Shown here: one piece after another, positions 56,231 to 64,000 of the stretch
How positions within the stretch are numbered: the stretch's first letter is position 1
How the letters are laid out: the number at the start of each line of letters is the position of its first letter
Source of the DNA: Tribonema minus
Taxonomy: Eukaryota; Sar; Xanthophyceae; Tribonematales; Tribonemataceae
Reading direction: 5' to 3'
Assembly (NCBI GenBank): GCA_017506865.1
Contig: JAFCMP010000534.1
Coordinates: 434,001-498,000, forward strand
Length of the DNA stretch: 64,000 bases
Position numbers and translations under genes: made by a program
Notes under the pieces: model-generated
What the model was told of the DNA's origin: nothing
What the model saw: the letters and a program-made list of their open reading frames with translations, nothing else
Databases searched by the model: none

Positions 56231-59149
56231 TCACAACCCCCCCCCCGCCTCCGCCGCAGGCTCACTACCCCCCCCCCTGTGCCCCGCCCTGTGTGCCGCC
56301 AGCGCCGCCTCCAACCGCGCCCCTTCATCGCAGAACTGCGACAGTAGCTCCACCCGCGCCTTGGCCCACTGGCTGCGCTCCGCGCGCTCCTTCTCCAGCT
56401 TTCCGCGCAGCGCCGCCGCCTCCTTTCGCGCCGCCTCTGCGCCGCGCCGCTGCCGCGAGAGCTCTTCGTCCTTGGCACGGGCGGCGGCGCGCGCTGCTGC
56501 CGCCGCTGCCGCTGCCTCCTGCGCCGCGGCAGTCGCTGCGGCGGCGTCGTGGCGCAGCCGCCGTACCTGGGTAGCGTCCGAGGGTAGGTAGGTAGGGTAG
56601 TGAGTCAGGGTGCTGGAGGTGTCACGTCGGGTTGATGTTTGTATGGCGTGCAAAACGTTTACACCTGAGATGTTCTGGGCTGCTGCAGCTCCACAGGTTT
56701 GTCGTTTGCCGCTGTGGCCGTACTGCTGTAGCGGCAGGCGCACACTTGACGATATATGTGTCAAAAGCATGTACCAAATCATACATACAGGGTCACAAGC
56801 AGGTCACAACAATGAATGCTGAGGTTGTGTGCAAGAGTTCTGATGTGCACTCGACATGCAGGCATCACAACCAACACGAGTGCGGGAGCACTTTTTAGCT
56901 CGTCTGCACATGCCCACTCACTTGATGCACGCTAACATGGTTCAGCAAAAGCCTACAGCACAAGCTCAACACCGCACAACACATTACTTCCGCAATGCTG
57001 CACCCTCACCCAGAGGTATTCAAACACTTCCCTGTGTACCTGCTCAAGACCACGCCAGCATGGAACACTCCACACCAGCAAAGACAGAATACTCACTCAC
57101 TGACTCACTCACCAGGTCCGGGTCAACAGCAGCCTCCGCGCGCGTGCGCAACGCCGCCGCTTCAGAGCGCATGCTGTGCGCCTGCGCACTGAGCGTTGCC
57201 TTCTCTTCAGATAGAACTTCAACGCGCGAGCGAGCCTCGCGCAGCGCGGCGCTGCGCTCCGCGAGCGCCGCGCGCTGCTTGTCTGCGGCGGCGGTTACTT
57301 CGGTTACGCGCTCCTCTAGCTCGCCGCAGCGCATGAGAAGCGCCTCTTTCTCCTGCTTGAGCTGCAGGGGGGGGGGGGGGGGGGGGGGCGATTCGCAGCG
57401 TGCGCAGCGCATGTTGAAGTTGGCCAAGGCTCAGCATAGGAAGGGCGCCAAAATCACCGTGCATATACTGCAAAAGCATTTGTGAGCAGCAAACAGGTTG
57501 CAGCAGGCGCGTGTTATCAAAACAGTCCAGTGTTGAAGGCTGCCAGGCACGATAATGAGCTGGCGTGCTTTCAAAAGCCGCAGTTCTGAAGCGGTGCAGA
57601 AGGCACGGTGTGCAGTGAAGCACCTTCACAGGAGACCTTGACTAATTTGAGGACCTGGACAAAGGCACAGCGCACTGTTGAGCGCAGAACAACTCCAACT
57701 GTTGAGCGCATCAAAACTTCATTTTTGCTCTAATGTGCACACACATCTACAGCAGGGAGGCAGGCATGCAGCTGTAACATATACATACCCTGGTGAAACT
57801 CCATGTGAGCGCCCAAACGTCCCAAACTCCAGCATGTTGATGCCTCATCGAGTACGCGCGAGATTGCTGGACACTGCAGCTGGCGCGACAATTCCTGACC
57901 TTGTGATATCACTTCGACCTCTGGCGTTGCACCCAGGATGCACAAACCTGTTCTAGAGCAGCCACAGAGTCCTCGTGCGCGTTGAGGCTCCCGCGGATTG
58001 ACTCCAGCATGTCACGCGCCTCCTTGAGCATGCTCTTCAAGTGCTCCTTCTCCAGATTGTGGTCCGCAGTGACGCTCCTCATGCGCGTTCGCTCGCCCTC
58101 CAGAGCCTGCTTCAGGGCCGAGTTTTCGTGCTCCAGTGCCTGCGAGGCACGGGCCTGCCAGTGGCACGTAATGAGGACAAGCAGGGGCCATTGCAGCTGG
58201 TGAGTGGTGAGCAGTACCTGGGCTGAGGCGCGCGTCGTGTTGTGGTGCTGGCCGCTTCAGCGTGCTGCAGTGTGAAGTGACGGACACGAGACAAAGGTGG
58301 AGGGAATTCAGTGCGCAGTCAAGTGACAAAAGATTGGTCTGCAGCTCCTGCTGCTCTGCAGATGGTCAAGCTGAAGCTGCAGCATGCGGCGACAGGCCCA
58401 CGTGAGGTGTGCAGCGCTGCTGCCCCCATTGTCGTGCAATGAAGATCGCCCGGTTGTTCTATTGCCCTGAGTACATTGCGTGCATCAGAAACCATAGTGA
58501 AACGTGATTGACGGCTGCAGAGTCCAGTTTTGCTGATTGTTGCCCTGGTGCCTGGTTATGATGTCGTTTATGGTAGCACTACGCTACCGAGCTATGCTGG
58601 ATCCCATATAGTCGCTATGTAGGGCTGCCGGTGCATGGCCGTGCAGTTGACACGCATTCATTCATGCAGGCGATTTCAAGTCTCTCATGCTGCCTCAATA
58701 TTTTCTGTGCACCAAAAGTGGCAACCTTATGGACCGCTCACTTTGGTTGTGTGCTCCTCTGCTTGCTGATCGAGCTTTGCCCTCATATCCGCCAGCTGCA
58801 TCTCCAGACGCCACTGCTTTGCTCTAGTCTGCTCAAGGCTGGCGATCTTCGCCTGAGCTGCCGCCAGCTGCGCGTCTCGTGCAGCAGCCTCCCGCTCCTT
58901 ACTGGCTGCATATCGCTTGAGGCTTTGAACTGCTTCCCTCTGCTCTCTGAGGCGTCTAACGCTTGTCCGCAGCTGCTCCAACTCCAGCTCCTCGTCGTTG
59001 TGAACGCTGGCCGGTTGCCAATCATCTGACGCGGCAGCATCGGCGGCGTTGACCGCCAGCCCTAGGGACCACGGCCGGGGATCTTCGCCGACATCTTCAT
59101 CACGGGGAAAGGAGCCCAGGCCGAAGTTATCGAACGCATCGCTGGCCAT
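56231..59149 (-). CDS. Coiled-coil protein of unknown function, 4 exons
   Basis: Exons in coding order: 59149-58742, 58154-57948, 57361-57113 and 56566-56231, all phase 0; 399 residues. The N-terminus (1-60) is acidic with 'DAFDNFGLGSFP'. From about residue 60 to 380 the protein is heptad-rich in Glu, Arg, Ala and Leu ('LEMQLADMRAKLDQQAEEH', 'LKSMLKEARDMLESIRGSL', 'RSRVEVLSEEKATLSAQAH', 'LEKERAERSQWAKARVELL'). It ends in a short Gly/Ala tail. No other domain is visible; a golgin, centrosomal or flagellar scaffold role would fit but cannot be chosen. A G22 run (C22 on the coding strand) abuts the exon 3 acceptor, and overlapping GTGAG donors follow exon 3. No exon-edge arrays are evident here. 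Confidence 0.72.
57367..57388. repeat. G22 homopolymer (C22 on the coding strand) at an acceptor
   Basis: Three bases separate the run from the AG that precedes coiled-coil exon 3 (57361-57113). Confidence 0.93.
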
Positions 59150-59784
59150 TTTGGCTCAACTGCCAGAAACTGACAGCGCCGCTGCTAATCAATGCCTATC
59201 ATTCAAGCAGCAAGGGCTTGAGCATGCCCTGCCAGGATGAGTGTGGTCATGGATTATCTCTCGACCTGTGACTGCATCGCAGCTCCTGACACAACCGGGT
59301 GCAGAGCCCTCTCGTGAGGACCTGAGGATCTGCTGAGCTTGTCAAGGGGCTTTAGGAAGGGAGACCCAGTAAATTTTTTTTGGAAAAACGGCAGATTTGC
59401 TTTTCTCGCTCGCTGCAGCTCACTCTCGTTGCCGACGTGCCAGGTGCGTGGCAGACCTCTGCATCATGTCGTTGATGCATGCAACAACCAGTTATCTGCG
59501 GTGATGCCCCAGGCACGATGGCATGCATTAGCCAGCAGCTCGTTTTGCCGATCTGCGCTTCTGGATCGTTGTGGCGGGTGCACGCCGTGTTACCAGCCGA
59601 ATGAGATTATCTGTCTTGTGAAAATTTCGCTGCTTGTGGTGCTCCTTAACTAGCCCATACTCATCTCTGCGCTGCAATGCTTTCTACTCATGCATTGATG
59701 CCGCCGGGTATTGCTGACAACAACTGCTGCTCTCCGATGCGTCTTTTGCTCTCTCTGTCGCTTGCCTCGCCAGCCGGATCGACC
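59150..59784. other. Divergent intergenic region
   Basis: Between the starts of the coiled-coil gene (minus) and the membrane/coil gene (plus). No recognisable element. ATGs at 59677 and 59737 are in frame with the plus-strand gene and could lengthen its N-terminus. Confidence 0.5.
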
Positions 59785-62155
59785 ATGGTTTTTGCCAAGG
59801 TCATCAGCGAGAGCTTACACATCCTGGTGTTCCCAGCAGCTCTCATCTTTTTGAAGGTAACGCATGTAACTGCGGAGTCACGAGTTTACCTTCGTATTTG
59901 TGCTGCTGCTGCTGCAAGGACATGATAACGAACATGTGGTCAAGCACATTGTCCATCATGATTGCAAAACGTCTCGTTGCAGCAAACCATTATGCTGCTG
60001 CAGCCACCAGTGCTGCTGCGCTGCTGCTCGTGCTCAAATGTCGCTGAAATCATGGGTGTTCGGGCAGCTGGCCAGGCGCATCCACGGTAATTGAATCTGC
60101 TCCCCCCCCTCCCCAATCTCTGTTGCCTTAGGTAGCGCATGAGCTCATACCGCTGCCCATATTTGGGCTCCTGGTGGCGGGTGCGGCGGGTGCGATAGGC
60201 ATGTGGTGGAGCGGGCGCAAGTCACCAGCAGCTGAGATTCTGGACAAGCGGGCTGAGGCGAAGGCGGAGAAGTTCATGAATGAACTCACCAGGGAGGACG
60301 ATGCGCGCAAGGCAGCAGCTGCCAAGCGGAGGGCGTCCGCGGAGAGGAAGGCTGCGGACCGGGCCAGGGTGAGAGTCTGAGTCTGACGCTGAGGCGGCTT
60401 GTGGTTATATATAGGCGCAGCAAGCCAAGTTGGTGTGGTGTCGATCGCGCACGAGATGCCACCATCACTGGGCCACAGACTTGTGCTGAGGGGAAATGAG
60501 GGGACTGCGCGCTGCGCACTGGATGGTATGCACGACAGCTGGTCAGTTGCGCCAATACGTTCATAGAAGTACAGTATGCAGTACTTCCGTCTTTTTAGCT
60601 GTGGACCAGCCTGTGGTGTTCAAAGTCGCGGTCGCACTGTTGTGTCTGGCGCTCATGTGCGGCGCTCTTTGATGCTCTGGGGCCCTGTGCATAGCATGAG
60701 GCTCACCAGAACCTCAGCGTTGTTTTTTTGGCAGCCACATCGGCGATGACGTTGGCCAAGTGACTCGTGGCGTGAGGCACATTGGGCAGCAGCGGCGACC
60801 ACGGTTATTGGCGAAAGGCACTTGCGGCTAACCATCCTTTGTCACCTAGAGCTCTACGATCTTTTGATTCGTTTCCATGTATCATTATGGCTCTGGACAG
60901 GCTGTTGTAGGAGAAGCTGTCTCAGTGCACACGCGGTAAATGATGTCTGCAATCATGCTCATGAACATCTCTCCACGTGCCATCTGCATCGCTTCGCACG
61001 CTGCGCAGAACGAGATGAAGAAGCTGGCTGCAGCTAACCCTAACTCCAACCCCACCCCCCAGCCCTGACCGTAACTGTAACCCTAACCCTAACCACAGAA
61101 CGAGATGAAGAAGCTGGCTGCAGCAGAAGCGGAGAAGCAGTCAAGAGAAAAGGCAGAGGCAGCGGGCAAGGCAGCGGACGCGGCAGCAGCAGCCACTGCT
61201 GAAGTGCTAGCGCCGCCACCATCTGGGAAGAAGTCAAAGAAGAAGAACAGCAAGGTGAAGTATACTTTTATGTGCCTGGCTGCCTTATTGTGCACTGCAC
61301 TCATGGCCCTCTGTTTTCTGGCAAATCGTGTGCACAAAGCGTAGATGCATGCTTTAACGTGCTACGTACCACCCAACTACTTCAAGTTTGCGGCAAGGTG
61401 TGCGCTTGAGGCTGATGGCGCATGGATGAAGTCAGCGAACTTCAAGTTCATTTGCTCGCACTCACGGGCAGACGACATTCAAGTTGGCCAGGATGTTGCC
61501 GCTGCTGCACCAGCTGAAATGAGCGGGCATCAGTAAATATCAACTAAGCACACAGCTTGAGTGCCTAACCCTAGCCCTAACAAGGCACCGCTGAGCTGTG
61601 CTGCATACCTGCGTCAGTGACCACCAGCAGATTGTAGCACTTGCGCTTGCTCGGTTGTGGAAGTGCTCCGTCTGTACAGCACTCTGTGGTCTAGCCATTG
61701 CAGCAGCTGTATCATTGCAACTGGTTCATTGGCGACAATGGCGCACTTGCCAATATTGGCAATATAGTATCATGCTGCAAATGTGATGCAAACTCCACAC
61801 TTGACTTTCTGTGACGCTGCATTTACCATGAGTTCTGACCCTGTGCGACCAGTTCACCCTTCCTGGTCCAATTTCTCCACTTCGTGCCTGGTGCATCAAC
61901 CATCAACCAGTTCTGTTGCACAACATCTGCTAGCTGATCTCTTGCCATGATTTCATTCCCTTGGCGTCAGATTGTTGACATGTGTGTGCCGCCTGTCCTG
62001 TGTGTGCGTTGCAGTCTTCCAAGGGGGCTCCATCTGGTGCCAGCTCGCCTCAGAACGGCAACGACACGGCTGTGATGAGCGATGATGACGATGACGCCTT
62101 CTTGATGCGCGCCGCGGCCGCGGAGCAGGCGCGCAGGCGCACGTCGCGCAAGTAG
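59785..62155 (+). CDS. Small membrane protein with charged coiled-coil tail, unknown family, 4 exons
   Basis: Exons: 59785-59856, 60132-60368, 61099-61254 and 62015-62155, all phase 0; 201 residues from ATG 59785, with in-frame ATGs upstream at 59677 and 59737. Two hydrophobic segments near the N-terminus ('LHILVFPAALIFL' and 'LPIFGLLVAGAAGAIGMWW') are separated by only 'KVAHELIP', giving a possible hairpin or two short helices. A long Ala/Lys/Glu/Arg coiled coil follows ('EILDKRAEAKAEKFMNELTR', 'NEMKKLAAAEAEKQSREKAE'), then 'PSGKKSKKKNSK', an acidic 'SDDDDDAF' patch and a basic C-terminus 'RRRTSRK'. It looks like an organelle-membrane protein with a cytosolic tail; no family recognised. Intron 2 contains an interspersed element and an exon-edge copy. 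Confidence 0.65.
60761..60874 (+). repeat. Interspersed element, copy
   Basis: TGACTCGTGG, then GCAGCAGCGGCGACCACGGT, GGCACTTGCGGCTAACCATC and GATCTTTTGATTCG, in intron 2 of the membrane/coil gene. Confidence 0.9.
61005..61034 (+). repeat. Acceptor-side exon-edge copy (membrane/coil exon 3)
   Basis: CAGAACGAGATGAAGAAGCT and the following GGCTGCAG are an exact copy of the acceptor and exon start at 61096-61123. Both copies are bordered by CCCTAA-type runs (61037-61094). Confidence 0.93.
61037..61094. repeat. Interstitial telomere-like run
   Basis: Imperfect CTAACC(C)-type units filling the space between the copied and the real acceptor of exon 3. Confidence 0.85.
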
Positions 62156-62940
62156 AACTTCAATTTAAAGTTATGCGTGCGAGGCGTTATTGAGGGCACA
62201 TGGTCGGGCGTGCACCACCTCTCAGCATGTAATGGGGGCTACGTTACATGCTTGAAAGGCGGGGGCGTCTTTGTGGTCGCTTTTGCTGTAGACCACATGA
62301 CCATATGGGTCTGATGTGCGCTGTGACGAGTACACACGAGTACACGAGCGTACTGGTCACGGTTCCAGGGTGGGGAGGACTTTGTCTGTGCCGTGGGTGT
62401 GTGAAAGTTAGTTGCAAGAGCACACATCCAGTCAATATGACACATTGGTGCGCACATCCAGTCAGTATGCCACAGGTTCACTGTTGGCGAACCAGCCTGG
62501 TCATGTCTTGCTTGTGACCCTCTTGCCAGCCCAGCCTGAGTCGAACTCCCATGCAGTGTGGGACAGTTGCATTGGTGACTCAGTGACTTTGCTTACATGC
62601 CCCACTTGCTCGCAAAGGTTGCAATAAACCGTGCACCGGTCGGCGCCGCCGCCCAGGGGTCCTACTGGCCAGGTGAACGCAGTGCTCTTCTGAACACAGC
62701 GGGCCGCCTTGGAAGTCTCTGCTGGTCTGTTTCCTTCATCACTAACTAGAGAAGCTTCATCAAGTGGACTGGCGACCCCTTGCTATAACCACGCACACAC
62801 ACACACACAGCGTGCTCCACCCGGAAGCTTTCTCGCCAACCTAAAAAACCACCCAACTCAACGACAGTTCAGGAGCTGCAGCAGCGGCAGCAGCAGCAGA
62901 GGCGAGGAGCGGCCAGTTGCGGCAGCGGTAATAACTGCTT
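62156..62940. other. Intergenic region
   Basis: No gene recognised. A short duplicated phrase (CACATCCAGTCAATATG / CACATCCAGTCAGTATG) occurs near 62424 and 62452, and a CA run at 62795-62810. The HAD gene promoter lies at the right end. Confidence 0.5.
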
Positions 62941-63603
62941 ATGGCAGCAGCCGCTGTCGGTACCGCAGCAACAGCCTTCCGCACCCCTTCTCGGCGGCGT
63001 AGCCGGATGACAGCCGGGACAGCAGTAGCAGCTGATCTAACCGCAATCCGGCAGTATCTACAGGAGCATGACATCCGCTATGTAGTGTTCGACATGGACT
63101 TGACGGTGACATCGGAGCACTCTGGAGGCATGCTCCTCAAGATGGATAGGATGACCCTCTTCAGCTACATGGACAGCGCTAGGGACACGGACGCCTTGGC
63201 GGTCATACAGCTGTGTGCGGAGCTGGGGATTCGCATGGGGGTGGCTACTTTCCAAAAAGAGGTGGACGACGCCGCTCACGTAGGCGGCACCCCCCTGGTG
63301 AGACAAGCATTGCAACGATTAGGGATAGATGCCATCGAGGAGGGCTCCATAGTGGCGTTGACCAGGGAGGAGTACAAGGTCATGGTGACTAACCAGGACA
63401 CGTACAACAAGAATGACATGCTGCGCACGCTGTTCGAGAGGTGGGGGGTTGAGTTTGATCCCACGCACACGTTGCTAGTCGACGACACGGTGCGCAACAT
63501 CAGGGCCTTTGCCAGCATCGGCGGGCACGGGCTGGCCATTCACGGCCATTCAGGCATGCAACTCGACAATGTCACATTCGTATCACCAGCGAGTGCCACA
63601 TAG
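62941..63603 (+). CDS. HAD-superfamily phosphatase, intronless
   Basis: 220 residues from ATG 62941; an in-frame stop lies three codons upstream. The nucleophile motif 'FDMDLT' (Asp51, Asp53 as acid/base) follows a hydrophobic strand, and 'LLVDDTVRNIRAF' supplies the conserved acidic pair of motif IV. Between them lie 'GIRMGVATFQKE' (motif II context, Thr after a strand) and 'MVTNQDTYNKNDML' (possible Lys of motif III). The DxDxT nucleophile suits small-molecule or protein phosphatases of the HAD class. The first ~30 residues ('AAAAVGTAATAFRTPSRRRS') are basic and Ala-rich, possibly a targeting peptide, with 'TAFRTP' weakly like a plastid signal site but without a good signal peptide. Substrate unknown. 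Confidence 0.87.
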   Translation: MAAAAVGTAATAFRTPSRRRSRMTAGTAVAADLTAIRQYLQEHDIRYVVFDMDLTVTSEHSGGMLLKMDRMTLFSYMDSARDTDALAVIQLCAELGIRMGVATFQKEVDDAAHVGGTPLVRQALQRLGIDAIEEGSIVALTREEYKVMVTNQDTYNKNDMLRTLFERWGVEFDPTHTLLVDDTVRNIRAFASIGGHGLAIHGHSGMQLDNVTFVSPASAT

Positions 63604-64000
63604 GCACGAAGCTGAGGCGGAAGAGGGGTACAGGGGGGGTGGAGGCAGCGCGCAGCCCTTATTACTTGAGCGCGAGTGCTCTCCTAGGCTTGCGCTCATG
63701 TCTTGCAAGCAGATTTACACTTATTGTAGCCGTAGCAACCAGCGCTGGCGACCTGCCTCTGTGCTTCAGTTGCCGCGTGCGCCGGCTTGCAGCCAATTGG
63801 CATGCTTGAAGTTCACCTCAAAGTTCAAGAGGGGCTCATATGCACTGCGCCCCATTCGCTGGGGCGGAATGTGCGTGGAGAGCCAGAGCCGCAATGTGAG
63901 TATGCTTGTTCAGTCCCTGATGACAATGTGTTGCTATTTTCACTGTGCGCCTATGGCAGCAATGTGACATGTGAAACAGCAGGTCCCTCTTTGCCATGCA
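63604..64000. other. Right edge, nothing called
   Basis: 3' flank of the HAD gene. A frame open on plus to 63967 has no recognisable domain. It could contain an exon of a gene continuing beyond the window, but I cannot support one. Confidence 0.4.

Overview
The window is nuclear DNA of a flagellated protist that carries, or descends from a carrier of, a red-type complex plastid. Genes are split by GT-AG introns (one GC-AG), there are no operons, and TTAGGG-type telomere-like runs are scattered about. One gene encodes an outer dynein arm docking-complex protein, which points to a motile flagellum. The ClpP precursor starts with a signal peptide followed by an 'ADAF' cleavage context, the bipartite plastid-import presequence of stramenopiles, haptophytes and cryptophytes. 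I cannot name the species.

Layout, left to right: a multi-Tudor protein (minus, runs off the left edge); UDP-glucose 6-dehydrogenase (minus, 11 exons, complete); a DUF2828 / von Willebrand A-like protein (minus, 4 exons); a 24-26.4 kb duplicated repeat block and a frameshifted coding relic; a vacuolar sorting receptor (plus, 8 exons); an outer dynein arm docking protein (minus, 2 exons); mitochondrial 3-hydroxyisobutyrate dehydrogenase (plus, 5 exons); plastid ClpP (minus, 4 exons); mitochondrial ISCA1-like Fe-S carrier (minus, intronless); an FHA-RING-zinc-knuckle protein (plus, intronless); a coiled-coil protein (minus, 4 exons); a small membrane/coiled-coil protein (plus, 4 exons); and a HAD-family phosphatase (plus, intronless). 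The genes do unrelated jobs: sugar-nucleotide synthesis, valine breakdown, Fe-S assembly, plastid proteolysis, vesicle sorting, motility, and chromatin or ubiquitin signalling.

The most striking signal is in the introns. At about 30 of the 84 splice junctions I modelled, the intron holds one to seven extra, decaying copies of the adjoining exon edge together with its splice site. Donor-side copies always lie downstream of the donor and acceptor-side copies always lie upstream of the acceptor. The intact reading frame is recovered only by using the exon-proximal copy. In the clearest arrays the copies decay with distance from the exon, as though each intron grew by repeated tandem duplication across its own splice junction. 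Other repeats are a 65-130 bp interspersed element in at least seven copies on both strands, a 1.07 kb direct duplication with a nested 330 bp repeat, a 99 bp near-perfect tandem repeat, and long C-homopolymers sitting just upstream of acceptors.

Exon boundaries come from reading-frame continuity, splice-site consensus and remembered family alignments. Every multi-exon model below is phase-consistent except the 5' end of the Tudor gene.
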